A DNA stretch of 64,000 nucleotides from Stutzerimonas stutzeri (GTDB lineage Bacteria > Pseudomonadota > Gammaproteobacteria > Pseudomonadales > Pseudomonadaceae): the NCBI RefSeq assembly GCF_002890895.1, contig NZ_POUL01000005.1, positions 372,001 through 436,000 of the forward strand, given 5' to 3'. Shown one piece after another: positions 48,248 through 57,225 of the stretch (positions are counted from its first letter, which is position 1; the number at the start of each line of letters is the position of its first letter). A program made the position numbers and the translations under genes. The notes under the pieces were generated by a model. The model was not told the DNA's origin. It did no database searches and saw only the letters and a list, made by a program, of their open reading frames with translations.

Positions 48248-48748
48248 CTACCGCCGATACGGGCTAGGCAGCGCGCCGTTCAGATCAAGCGTGCCCTTCT
48301 CCACGAACCGCTGCGTGCCGAACGTCCTGCCGCCCGCCAGCTTGCCTCGCAGCACATAGGGCACTTCATCCATGCCGATATGCTCGGCCAGGCCCAGCGC
48401 TTGCCGCGCGGCAGAGAATGCCGAGATGGTCATCGGCACGCTCAATACGGTCTCGCCGAAACGTGGGATGGTGCCGCTTGCGTCGCTGACGCCGCTGGCC
48501 AGGTTGCGCCCGTTGATTTCCAGCTCCAGCGCGATGCCGTCGTAATCCAGTGGCCGATCGTTGGGGTTCTGCACCCGCAGTTTCACCGCCATGCGCAGCT
48601 CCAGTCCTTCCCCGGGCAGCGGTTGGATGCCGGCCACCTGTACGTTGAGCGGGTCGTGCTTGAAGAAAGCCGCGCAGCCAGCGAGGGTCAGCATCAACAG
48701 GCAGACCGACAGCAGGCGAACAACGGGTACGGCGGATCGCAAGGGCAT
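48248..48748 (-). CDS. LEA type 2/WHy-domain lipoprotein
   Basis: A 166-residue lipoprotein. The signal peptide ends in LAGCAAF. A WHy/LEA14-type domain follows, with MAVKLRVQNPNDRPLDYDGIALELEINGRNLASG, a pattern typical of that family. Such proteins are associated with stress and outer-membrane maintenance, but no activity is known. It is the last gene in an NfeD-slipin-LEA unit, 8 bases after the slipin stop. Confidence 0.85.
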   Translation of the reverse strand: MPLRSAVPVVRLLSVCLLMLTLAGCAAFFKHDPLNVQVAGIQPLPGEGLELRMAVKLRVQNPNDRPLDYDGIALELEINGRNLASGVSDASGTIPRFGETVLSVPMTISAFSAARQALGLAEHIGMDEVPYVLRGKLAGGRTFGTQRFVEKGTLDLNGALPSPYRR

Positions 48749-48756
48749 AGAAGTCT

Positions 48757-49518
48757 TTACTCGGTTTTCTTGGTGAGGTTGCCCATGCCCTGCAGCAGCT
48801 CCATGGGCAGCGGGAAGACGATGGTCGAGTTTTTGTCGCCAGCGATATTGCTCAGCGTCTGCATGTAGCGCAGTTGCATGGCGCCGGGTTGGCGCCCGAG
48901 CATCTCGGCGGCCTGCATGAGTTTTTCCGAGGCCTGCAGCTCGCCTTCTGCATGAATGACCTTGGCGCGACGCTCGCGTTCCGCTTCTGCCTGCCGGGCG
49001 ATGGCACGAATCATCGATTCATCCAGGTCGACATGCTTGATCTCGACATTGGCGACCTTGATGCCCCAGGCGTCGGTCTGTGCGTCAAGCACCTGCTGGA
49101 TGTCATTGTTGAGCTGTTCACGCTCGGCCAGCATGTCGTCCAGATCATGTTTGCCAAGCACCGCGCGCAGCGTCGTCTGCGCCAGCTGGCTGGTCGCCGA
49201 GTGATAGTCCTCGACCTGGATGATCGCCTTCTCGGCATCCAGCACCCGGTAGTACACCACCGCGTTGACCTTGACCGAGACGTTGTCACGCGAGATCACG
49301 TCCTGAGTAGGCACATCGAGCACCAGGGTGCGCAGGTCGACTCGTACCATCTGCTGGATGCCGGGAATGATCAGGATCAGCCCCGGCCCCTTGACCTTCC
49401 AGAAACGGCCCAGCTGAAACACCACGCCGCGCTCGTATTCGCGCAGGATGCGGAAGGTGGATGCCAGCAGCGCAATCAACAGCACTGCGACGGCGACAAA
49501 ACTCATTTCAAAACCCAT
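48757..49518 (-). CDS. Slipin (stomatin/prohibitin-like SPFH protein)
   Basis: A 253-residue membrane-anchored protein. An N-terminal hydrophobic anchor ([17 protein letters not shown]) precedes an SPFH domain with [16 protein letters not shown] and [18 protein letters not shown], and a C-terminal coiled region ends [18 protein letters not shown] proteins form membrane microdomain scaffolds. It starts 3 bases after the stop of the NfeD protease; pairing of the two is a classical arrangement and suggests proteolytic partnership. Confidence 0.93.
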   Translation of the reverse strand: MGFEMSFVAVAVLLIALLASTFRILREYERGVVFQLGRFWKVKGPGLILIIPGIQQMVRVDLRTLVLDVPTQDVISRDNVSVKVNAVVYYRVLDAEKAIIQVEDYHSATSQLAQTTLRAVLGKHDLDDMLAEREQLNNDIQQVLDAQTDAWGIKVANVEIKHVDLDESMIRAIARQAEAERERRAKVIHAEGELQASEKLMQAAEMLGRQPGAMQLRYMQTLSNIAGDKNSTIVFPLPMELLQGMGNLTKKTE

Positions 49519-49521
49519 GTT

Positions 49522-50889
49522 TCACCTCTTCTCGATTGAGGGCCCGTCGGCCGCGGTCACATCCAGTTGCAAGCCATGCCGTGCTACCACGCGAACCTGT
49601 TGGCCCACCTGCAGCGGCGCCGTTCCCCGCACTTGCCAATGCTCGCCGTGCAGCTGCACCCAGCCGTTGCCGGGACTATCGGCCTCGACACCGGTGATTC
49701 GGGTAAGCGTCCCGATCAGCTCGCCATCACCGGTGACCACAGGCTGCCGCCGGGCTTTGAGCGCCATGCTGACGATGGCAAAGACCAGCAGCGCGCTGAT
49801 GACGCCAAGGGTGCCGATCAGGGCCAATGGAATGCCGAAGCCTGGCACCTCAGTGTCGATCAGGATCACTGAGCCGGTTACAAAGGCGGCAACGCCGCCA
49901 AGGCCCAGCACGCCGAAGCTGGGCACGAAGGCTTCGGCGACCATGAACGCAAGGCCCAGGAGAATCAGGGCGACCCCGGCATAGTTGATTGGCAGCAATT
50001 GCAACGAAAACAACGCCAGCAGCAGACAGATCCCGCCAATGACGCCGCCGGCGCCGGTGCCTGGGTTGGAGAACTCGAAGACCAGTCCGTAGATGCCGAT
50101 CATCATCAGGATCAGCGCAACGCTGGGGTTGGTGATCACGGCCAGCAGGCGGACTCGCCAGTCCGGGTCATGGCGCTCGACAGTGGCGCCAGCTGTCCTC
50201 AATGTCTGCGGGCCGGTGTTGGTCTGGATGGTTTGCCCGTCGAGCTGGGTCAGCAGGTCATCGAGGTCGTCAGCCAGGTAGTCGACTACGTTCAGCTCCA
50301 ATGCCTCGGTTGCCGACAGACTGACGGCCTCGCGCACAGCCCGTTCGGCCCATTCGGCATTGCGCTCGCGCAATTGCGCCAGGCCGCGGATATAAGCGGC
50401 TGCGTCGTTCACCTGTTTGCGGCTCATGGCGTCGCCGCTCTTTTCGTTTTCTTTATCGGCCTCCGGTGAAGGCACCGGTGGGCCGCCGCCGCTGCCACCG
50501 ATCTGCACCGGGGTTGCGGCGCCGAGGTTGGTGCCGGGGGTCATTGCGGCGACGTGGCTGGCGTAGAGCAGGTAAGTGCCGGCGCTGGCCGCCCGCGAAC
50601 CGCTGGGCGTGACGTACGTGGCGATCGGCAATGGGCTGGCGAGGATCTCCTTGATCATCGCGCGCATCGAGATATCCAGCCCGCCAGGCGTGTCCAGCTC
50701 CAGCACCAGCAGCTGCGCATCGGCCTCCTGCGCCCGCTGGATGCCGCGGATGACGTAATCGGCGCTGGCCGGGCCGATAACACCGTCGACCCGCAGCACC
50801 ATCACCGGCCCGGCCGCCTGTGCGGCACTGGCGAAGGCCAGCATCAGGCCAAGCAGCCAGGCGAACCGGTGAACCAGACGACGATGCAT
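49522..50889 (-). CDS. NfeD-family membrane serine protease
   Basis: A 455-residue long-form NfeD (1b). Order: signal peptide (VHRFAWLLGLMLAFASAAQA); ClpP-like protease domain (about 25-240; LELDTPGGLDISM, then PSGSRAASAGTYLLYASH with the probable catalytic serine); four to five membrane segments (about 255-380); C-terminal OB domain (about 395-455; GELIGTLTRITGVE). The related archaeal protease cleaves the slipin C-terminus, and here it lies directly before the slipin gene. Overlaps a small upstream frame by 1 base, which was not accepted as a gene. Confidence 0.92.
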   Translation of the reverse strand: MHRRLVHRFAWLLGLMLAFASAAQAAGPVMVLRVDGVIGPASADYVIRGIQRAQEADAQLLVLELDTPGGLDISMRAMIKEILASPLPIATYVTPSGSRAASAGTYLLYASHVAAMTPGTNLGAATPVQIGGSGGGPPVPSPEADKENEKSGDAMSRKQVNDAAAYIRGLAQLRERNAEWAERAVREAVSLSATEALELNVVDYLADDLDDLLTQLDGQTIQTNTGPQTLRTAGATVERHDPDWRVRLLAVITNPSVALILMMIGIYGLVFEFSNPGTGAGGVIGGICLLLALFSLQLLPINYAGVALILLGLAFMVAEAFVPSFGVLGLGGVAAFVTGSVILIDTEVPGFGIPLALIGTLGVISALLVFAIVSMALKARRQPVVTGDGELIGTLTRITGVEADSPGNGWVQLHGEHWQVRGTAPLQVGQQVRVVARHGLQLDVTAADGPSIEKR

Positions 50890-51322
50890 CAGCTGTAACC
50901 TCCCGGTCGGCGGCAGGCCGATGATTGATGACGCGGTTCTCTGAGGATAGTCCAGTCGGCCGCAGGTTCCTCTTCGCTGTGCGGTACCTTGACCCAGGTC
51001 AGGCCAGGAGGCAGCGCCCTCTGGACGCCGCGTGGTCTGCGAGCCTCACATCTCGTGCAGGACCGAACCAAAGGGGCGGTCTACGGCGCAAGGTGCGTGC
51101 CGTTGCGTGATGCTCCGCTACTCCGGTTTTTTTTTGCATTAATCGCCTCAAACGTGGCGGATGTGGCTCGCTGGCGGCACGCTGTTTGACTGCCATGAGC
51201 ATTGCTCCTTACCGCCCCATGTGGCAGCGTGAAACGGACACAGCGAGTGCTGAAATAAAGTGGCGCGCTGCGCTGCAGTAGCCACGTTAGCCAAGGCGCT
51301 GGAACGCCTGCGGGGAGGTGGA
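50890..51322. other. 433-base gap, no supported gene
   Basis: Between the NfeD and a small membrane protein gene. It contains a run of nine T near 51124-51132 without a good stem before it, and one minus-strand frame (50889-51071, 60 codons) that is probably not real. Promoters for the two divergent units are expected here but none was identified. Confidence 0.4.
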
Positions 51323-51538
51323 ATGGGACAGCAAGACGATGACCGCGTTGGCGGCGCGGTGCGAACAGCGATGGGTTACGTCAGGTGGATCGGTTTCGTA
51401 GCCTGTTCGCTCGCGGCGTTGGGCTACGCGGCGATCGGAAACTACAACATGACCGGGCTGATGCTGGCGTTGGCCGTGTTGTCATGGATCAACATCCGAC
51501 GTAAGCGCAACAGGCCCGAACCGCCTGCTCGTCTTTAA
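51323..51538 (+). CDS. Small membrane protein
   Basis: A 71-residue protein with one to two hydrophobic segments (IGFVACSLAALGYAAIGNY and MTGLMLALAVLSWINI) and a basic C-terminus. GGAGGTGG precedes the ATG. No family recognised. It lies 388 bases upstream of a Pmp3-type gene on the same strand. Confidence 0.55.
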   Translation: MGQQDDDRVGGAVRTAMGYVRWIGFVACSLAALGYAAIGNYNMTGLMLALAVLSWINIRRKRNRPEPPARL

Positions 51539-51926
51539 GCAATAAAAAACCGGAATGTTGGGTGTCATGTTCGACTATTCGCTTATGGCGACGGGCTTGG
51601 ATTATCGGCGATAGTCGGCTGGCCTAGCGCTGTTGCTTGGCGTTGCACGTGGCTCACAAGGCATACGGCATCGACGCATTCAGCTGACTGCATTCCAAGG
51701 CCAGCCGCGTTCTCTCCTTCTTGCGCCCTTCGGGTGCCCCAGGCGACTCAAACGGTCGCTACCGGATTTTGAAATCGCTGCCTTTTCGGCTGCGGTTGCT
51801 CCATCGAAACGTCCCGACGCGCTATCTGTAGGCGCGCCGATTGCTGCAGTCAAAGGAACCCCTTTCCGGCTAACCGGTCGACTCACAGTAGACCGATTGG
51901 CTAAACCAGACTTAAGGGGAACCACA
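51539..51926. other. 388-base gap, nothing recognised
   Basis: No gene, RNA or repeat was recognised here. It ends in the ribosome binding site AAGGGGA of the Pmp3-type gene. Confidence 0.4.
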
Positions 51927-52085
51927 ATGGACCTGATCCGCATCATCATCGCGATATTGCTGCCGCCGCTGGGGGTGTTCCTGCAGGTAGGCCTGGGGGG
52001 CGCCTTCTGGCTTAACATTCTGCTGACCTTGTTGGGCTATATCCCGGGGATCATTCATGCGGTCTGGATCATTGCCCGTCGCTAA
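51927..52085 (+). CDS. YqaE/Pmp3-family small membrane protein
   Basis: A 52-residue protein with two hydrophobic segments separated by a tight turn (IIIAILLPPLGVFLQVGLG and FWLNILLTLLGYIPGIIHAVWII). This is the UPF0057/Pmp3 fold; members respond to osmotic, salt or low-temperature stress and affect membrane potential. AAGGGGA precedes the ATG. A strong terminator follows. Confidence 0.92.
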   Translation: MDLIRIIIAILLPPLGVFLQVGLGGAFWLNILLTLLGYIPGIIHAVWIIARR

Positions 52086-52105
52086 GGGTTGACCCGCGAG
52101 CAATC

Positions 52106-52135
52106 GGGCCCGGCCATTCGGCCGGGCTTTTTTGT
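52106..52135 (+). terminator. Intrinsic terminator after the Pmp3-type gene
   Basis: Stem gcccggcc with ggccgggc over an attc loop, then six T, 20 bases after the stop. Confidence 0.92.
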
Positions 52136-52302
52136 GCTTGCAAGCGAGGCGGTGTAAAGTCCCCGATCGACTGCGTGGCTTGTGGCATCTCACGCGAATC
52201 ACCAAGAACTTGTCGGGATCGGAGACGTTCGCTTCGCGCGGATGCATCTGCCGGCGTGGCCGTGGGCCACTGTCATGGGCACAGTGGCTTGGAAGGAACC
52301 AG

Positions 52303-55300
52303 ATGGGCGACTCTTTCATCGATCAGAATCACTTCAAGCGAATCCTCAACCGCAACGTGGCGGTGCCTCTGGGTTTCGGTTTCCTCAGCGCGTTTTTCTT
52401 CAGTGCCATTGTTTACTTCCTGCTCAACGTCGGCCACTGGGTCGAGCGCTCGGTGGTGGGCGTCGGCTATGCCCACGACATGCTCAAGGTGATGGGTGAT
52501 CTGGAGGCCTCGATGCGTGGCTACCTTATCGCCGGAGAAGAGGTGTTTCTCGAACCCTACCGTAATGAGCTGCCGGTGTACGAAAGCCTGTTCGAACAGA
52601 TGACCACGTTCGCCGCCGACGATCCGGTACAGCTGAATAGAGTCGAGCGCATCGGCCGGCTGCATGAGCAATGGATCGCTTTCGCCGGGGAAGCGATCGA
52701 GCGCAGGGATCAGAACCAGCCTGTCATCGACTATGTCCGCAGCCACAGAGGGCTTGAGCTGAAGGAAGAACAGCGTCGTCTGCTCAATGAGTTCATCGCC
52801 CACGAACGGCAGGTCCGAGCCGAGCGTACCGACACGACCGAAGCGATCACCACCGCGCTGATTGGCGGTTTTCTGCTGTTCAGCCTGATCTTCAGCGGCC
52901 TGCTGGTCTATTTCGGGCGGCGTGATTTGATCAGTTTGTCGGACAGCTACTCGGAGTCGCTCGAACAGCAACAGGCGCACGCCGCCGCTCTGGAAAAGCA
53001 GGCCTGGTATCGAACAGGCCAGACCCAGCTCAGTGAATCAATGATTGGCGAACAGGCCTTGCCGACCTTGGGCCAGAACGTGCTTGGCTTCCTCGCGCGC
53101 TACCTGGGCATGAGTGTTGGCGCGCTCTACGTCACGCAGGATGGCAAGCTGCAGCGCGTCGCGGAGTTCGGCTGGGACCGGGAACGTCTGCAATCCGGTC
53201 GCGCGTTGGAGCTTGGCGAGGGGCTGGTGGGCCAGGTGGCCCTGGAGCGCCGCGTGATGCGCCTCGACAATGTGCCGCAGGGTTACCTGAACGTCAGCTC
53301 GGCGCTGGGCAGCGCTGACGCAGCGTCGGTGCTGATCTTTCCTGTCGAGGACAGCGGCATGGTCAACGCCGTGCTTGAGATCGGTTTCTTGCGGCCCTTG
53401 CTTGATGAAGACCGTGAGTTGCTACAGCGGGTCAGCGAGAACATCGGCTCGGCCATCGAAGCCGCGCGCTACCGTCAGCGTCTGCAGCGCATGCTGGCTG
53501 AAACCCAGCAGCTCAACGAGGAGCTGCAGGTGCAACAGGAAGAGCTGCGCGCAGCCAACGAGGAGCTCGAAGAGCAGTCCAACGCCCTGCGTGAGTCGCA
53601 GGCGCACATGGAAGAGCAGCAGGCCGAGCTGGAGCAGACCAACGAGCAGCTCGCCGAACAGACCCAGGCGCTGGCGCTGCAGCGCGACGAGATGGACCTG
53701 AAAAACCATCGCCTGCATGAGGTGCAGCTGATGCTCGAAGAGCGCGCTGATGAATTGCAGCGCGCCAGTCGCTATAAATCGGAATTCCTCGCCAACATGT
53801 CCCACGAGCTGCGCACGCCGCTGAACAGCTCGCTGATCCTGTCGAAATTGCTGGCCGACAATCCGCACGGCAATCTGCAGGAAGACCAGGTGCAGTTCGC
53901 GCGCTCGATCTATTCGGCGGGCAACGACCTGCTCAATCTGATCAATGACATTCTGGATATTTCCAAGGTCGAAGCCGGCAAGCTGGATGTACACCCCGAG
54001 CTGTTGATCCTCACGCGGTTGGTTGATGGCCTGAAGAGCCTGTTTCTCGCCCAGGCGCTGGAAAAGACCTTGCAGTTCGACGTTCAACTCGACGAAAGCG
54101 TGCCGTCCAGCCTCTTCACCGACCGCCAACGGCTGGAGCAGATTCTCAAGAACCTGCTGTCCAATGCCTTCAAGTTCACAGAAAAGGGCTCGGTAGAACT
54201 TCGGGTCACGCGCCGTGACGACCAGCAGATCGCCTTTGCCGTGCGTGATTCGGGAATCGGTATTCCCGCCGATCAGCAGGATGTGATCTTCGAAGCCTTC
54301 CGTCAGGCCGATGGCACCACCAACCGCCGTTATGGCGGCACCGGGCTGGGCTTGTCCATCTCCCGCGAGCTGGCCCAGCTGCTCGGTGGCACCATCGAGG
54401 TCAGTAGCGAGCCGGGGGCCGGCAGCGTGTTCACCTTGATCATCCCTGAGAACTACAGTGCCCCGGTGGCCGAGCAGGAGCCCGAGCCTTTACCTGCGCC
54501 GATCAATATCCAGGCAGCGCTTGCACCCGTGACGACGCCTATTGCTGCAACGCCGCGACCGGTGCTGGAGCAAGCCCAAGGCGTGGCGTCCCTGACGGAC
54601 GATCGCGAGCGCTTCCCGTTCGAGCGTTCGGTGCTGGTAATCGAGGACGAGCCGCAGTTTGCCGGCATTCTTCGCGACCTGGCCCACGAACTGAAATACA
54701 GCTGCCTGATCGCGCAGAACGCCGACCACGGCTTCGACACCGCAGTGCAGTACCGGCCCGATGCGATCCTGCTGGACATGCGGTTGCCAGACCATTCCGG
54801 GCTGACCGTGCTTGAACGGCTCAAGGAAAACCCCATCACGCGGCACATCCCGGTGCACATCGTGTCGGTGGAGGATCGCAAGGAAGCCGCGATGCAGATG
54901 GGCGCCATCGGCTACGCGACCAAACCGACGACCCGCGAAGACCTCAAGGCCGTTTTCGGCCGCTTCGAGGAGAAGTTGGCGCAGAAGGTCAAACGTATCC
55001 TGCTGGTCGAAGACGACGCCCGTCAGCGCGAAAGCGTCTCGCGGTTGATCGAGGACACCGATATCGAGATCACCGCGGTGGAGTTTGGTCAGCAAGCCCT
55101 CGAGCTGCTGCGTACCACGGTGTTCGACTGCATGATCATCGACCTCAAACTGCCGGATATGGATGGCCATGAACTGCTCGAACGCATGGCGCGCGAGGAC
55201 ATCTGCTCGTTCCCGCCAGTGATCGTCTATACCGGACGTAACCTCACTCGTGATGAAGAAGCGGCGCTGATGAAATATTCGCGCTCGATCATCATCAAGG

Positions 55301-55806
55301 GCGCGCGTTCGCCGGAGCGATTGCTCGATGAGGTCACGCTGTTCCTGCACAAGGTGGAGTCGGACATGCCGCCGGAGCGGCAGAAGATGCTGAAAAGCGT
55401 GCGCAGCCGGGAAAAGGCCTTCGAGGGCCGCAAGATTCTGGTGGTCGACGACGACGTGCGTAACGTCTTCGCCCTGACCAGCGCCTTGGAGCAGAAAGGC
55501 GCGCTGATCGAGATCGCGCGCAACGGCCATGAGGCCATTGCCCAGTTGCAGAACGTTGGCGATATCGATTTGGTGCTGATGGACATCATGATGCCGGAGA
55601 TGGACGGCTTCACCGCCATGCAGGAGATCCGCAAGGACCCACGCTTCGCCAAGCTTCCAATCATTGCGGTGACGGCCAAAGCGATGAAGGACGATCAGGA
55701 TCGCTGTTTGCGGTCGGGCGCCAACGATTACCTGGCCAAGCCCATCGACCTGGACCGTCTGTTCTCGCTGATCCGCGTTTGGCTGCCAAAGGTGGAGCTG
55801 CTCTGA
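52303..55806 (+). CDS. Hybrid sensor histidine kinase, CHASE3-GAF-HisKA-HATPase-REC-REC-REC
   Basis: A 1167-residue membrane kinase. Order: membrane segment (about 19-43), CHASE3 sensor (45-180, MRGYLIAGEEVFLEPY), second segment (186-205), GAF (about 245-388), long Glu/Gln-rich coiled coil (about 390-490), HisKA with His501 (MSHELRTPLN), HATPase (about 605-720, GTGLGLSISRELAQ), then three receivers (about 785-895, 910-1020, 1050-1165), each with an aspartate (LLDMRLPD, IIDLKLPDMDG, LMDIMMPEMDG). Start after GGAAGGAACC. It is followed after 1 base by cheR and forms one operon with cheB and a receiver-kinase. Two sites resemble chemoreceptor methylation motifs. Confidence 0.93.
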   Translation: MGDSFIDQNHFKRILNRNVAVPLGFGFLSAFFFSAIVYFLLNVGHWVERSVVGVGYAHDMLKVMGDLEASMRGYLIAGEEVFLEPYRNELPVYESLFEQMTTFAADDPVQLNRVERIGRLHEQWIAFAGEAIERRDQNQPVIDYVRSHRGLELKEEQRRLLNEFIAHERQVRAERTDTTEAITTALIGGFLLFSLIFSGLLVYFGRRDLISLSDSYSESLEQQQAHAAALEKQAWYRTGQTQLSESMIGEQALPTLGQNVLGFLARYLGMSVGALYVTQDGKLQRVAEFGWDRERLQSGRALELGEGLVGQVALERRVMRLDNVPQGYLNVSSALGSADAASVLIFPVEDSGMVNAVLEIGFLRPLLDEDRELLQRVSENIGSAIEAARYRQRLQRMLAETQQLNEELQVQQEELRAANEELEEQSNALRESQAHMEEQQAELEQTNEQLAEQTQALALQRDEMDLKNHRLHEVQLMLEERADELQRASRYKSEFLANMSHELRTPLNSSLILSKLLADNPHGNLQEDQVQFARSIYSAGNDLLNLINDILDISKVEAGKLDVHPELLILTRLVDGLKSLFLAQALEKTLQFDVQLDESVPSSLFTDRQRLEQILKNLLSNAFKFTEKGSVELRVTRRDDQQIAFAVRDSGIGIPADQQDVIFEAFRQADGTTNRRYGGTGLGLSISRELAQLLGGTIEVSSEPGAGSVFTLIIPENYSAPVAEQEPEPLPAPINIQAALAPVTTPIAATPRPVLEQAQGVASLTDDRERFPFERSVLVIEDEPQFAGILRDLAHELKYSCLIAQNADHGFDTAVQYRPDAILLDMRLPDHSGLTVLERLKENPITRHIPVHIVSVEDRKEAAMQMGAIGYATKPTTREDLKAVFGRFEEKLAQKVKRILLVEDDARQRESVSRLIEDTDIEITAVEFGQQALELLRTTVFDCMIIDLKLPDMDGHELLERMAREDICSFPPVIVYTGRNLTRDEEAALMKYSRSIIIKGARSPERLLDEVTLFLHKVESDMPPERQKMLKSVRSREKAFEGRKILVVDDDVRNVFALTSALEQKGALIEIARNGHEAIAQLQNVGDIDLVLMDIMMPEMDGFTAMQEIRKDPRFAKLPIIAVTAKAMKDDQDRCLRSGANDYLAKPIDLDRLFSLIRVWLPKVELL

Positions 55807-55807
55807 C

Positions 55808-56626
55808 ATGCCGGACCGCAACCAGGCCATCGAGCTGAAGCTGCTGATCGAAGCGATCTACCTGCGCTACAGCTACGATTTCCGTGACTATTCCAGTGCT
55901 TCGCTCAAGCGCCGCGTGCTGCTGGCGCTGAAGCAGATGCGCTGCGAGAGCATTTCGGAGCTGCAGCGCCGGATTCTCTACGACTCGCAGGCGTTCATGG
56001 AGCTGCTGCAGTTTCTCACCATCCCAGTGAGCGAGATGTTCCGTGACCCCAGCTACTACCTGGCGCTGCGTGAGCAGGTCATCCCGGTACTGCGCACTTA
56101 CCCGTCACTGAAGATCTGGATTGCCGGTTGCAGTACGGGCGAAGAGGTCTACTCGATGGCGATCCTGCTCAAGGAAGAAGGGCTGCTCGAACGCACAATC
56201 CTGTACGCGACCGACATCAACCCAAGGTCGCTCGAGCGTGCGCGTCAGGGCATTTTCAACATCGATAACATGCGCCAGTACACCGACAACTACCAATGTG
56301 CCGGTGGCAAGCACAGCTTGAGCGATTACTATACGGCCGCCTACGATTCGGCAATCATGGATAAGTCCTTGAAAGAGAACGTAACGTTCGCCGATCACAG
56401 CTTGGCGACCGACAGCGTATTTGCCGAAACGCAGTTGATTTCCTGCCGCAACGTGCTGATCTATTTCAACAAGCCGCTGCAAGATCGGGCCTTTGGTCTG
56501 TTTCTCGATTCGCTCTGTCATCGCGGCTTTCTAGGCCTCGGCAGCAAGGAAACCCTTGAGTTTTCCGGCTATGCCGAGCGTTTCGAAGCCTTCAACAAGC
56601 AGGAAAGGATTTTCCGCAAGCTATGA
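55808..56626 (+). CDS. CheR-type protein-glutamate methyltransferase
   Basis: A 272-residue CheR. N-terminal helical domain (about 1-75), then the SAM-binding IWIAGCSTGEEVYSMAI, DINPRSLERARQGIF and FADHSLATDSVFAETQLISCRNVLIYF. It transfers methyl groups from SAM to receptor glutamates. It lies 1 base after the hybrid kinase and overlaps cheB (ATGA), with no chemoreceptor or CheA in the cluster. No TPR tail. Confidence 0.92.
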   Translation: MPDRNQAIELKLLIEAIYLRYSYDFRDYSSASLKRRVLLALKQMRCESISELQRRILYDSQAFMELLQFLTIPVSEMFRDPSYYLALREQVIPVLRTYPSLKIWIAGCSTGEEVYSMAILLKEEGLLERTILYATDINPRSLERARQGIFNIDNMRQYTDNYQCAGGKHSLSDYYTAAYDSAIMDKSLKENVTFADHSLATDSVFAETQLISCRNVLIYFNKPLQDRAFGLFLDSLCHRGFLGLGSKETLEFSGYAERFEAFNKQERIFRKL

Positions 56627-57222
56627 ACGCGCCTGCCGAAGCCTCAACCGAGCTGCCCGCCCGGCCTGTGGATGCCGTGGTGATCGGCGCGTCGGCTGGC
56701 GGGTTGTCCGCGCTCAGTGCGCTGGTGTCGGGGTTGCCGCGTACGTTTCGCTTGCCGCTGCTGATGGTTCAGCACGTGCCCCCGAAAGGGCCGACCCAGC
56801 TGGTGGAGATCTTCCAGCGCAAGACCGATCTGGCCGTGAAGGAAGCGCGCGACAAGGAGCCGGTGCACGGCGGCACGCTCTACTTCGCAGCGCCGGGCTA
56901 CCACCTGCTGGTCGAGGCGGACATGACGCTGTCGCTCAGCCAGGATGAGGCGATGCATTTTTCAAGACCTTCGATCGACGTGCTCTTCGAGTCTGCGGCA
57001 GATGTCTGGGGCGACCGCGTCGCCGGCATCCTCCTGACCGGTGCCAACGAGGACGGCGCCGCCGGGCTTGAGGCGATCAAGCAGGCCGGCGGCCTCACAA
57101 TCGTTCAGGAGCCCGGCGAAGCCGAGGTGCCGACGATGCCACTTGCTGCACTCCAGCGCTTCGCGCCGGATTACATTTTGCCTTTACGCGATATTCATCG
57201 ATTGTTGCGTGATCTGGAGTGA
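56623..57222 (+). CDS. CheB methylesterase domain protein without receiver
   Basis: A 199-residue protein with only the CheB catalytic domain. The Ser in GASAGGLSAL, the His in QHVPPKGPTQLVEIF and the Asp in LTGANEDGAAGL form the expected triad. It lacks the N-terminal receiver domain that activates classical CheB, so control must come otherwise, perhaps from the neighbouring receivers in trans. Overlaps cheR by 4 bases. Confidence 0.92.
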   Translation: MNAPAEASTELPARPVDAVVIGASAGGLSALSALVSGLPRTFRLPLLMVQHVPPKGPTQLVEIFQRKTDLAVKEARDKEPVHGGTLYFAAPGYHLLVEADMTLSLSQDEAMHFSRPSIDVLFESAADVWGDRVAGILLTGANEDGAAGLEAIKQAGGLTIVQEPGEAEVPTMPLAALQRFAPDYILPLRDIHRLLRDLE

Positions 57223-57225
57223 CTG

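Noticed and set aside
50889-51071. 60-codon minus-strand frame overlapping the NfeD start by 1 base
   Set aside because: The overlap looked like coupling, but the translation has no signal, domain or hydrophobic pattern, and there is no clear ribosome binding site.
54490-55830. 446-codon minus-strand open frame
   Set aside because: Antisense to the receiver domains of the hybrid kinase; no ribosome binding site.
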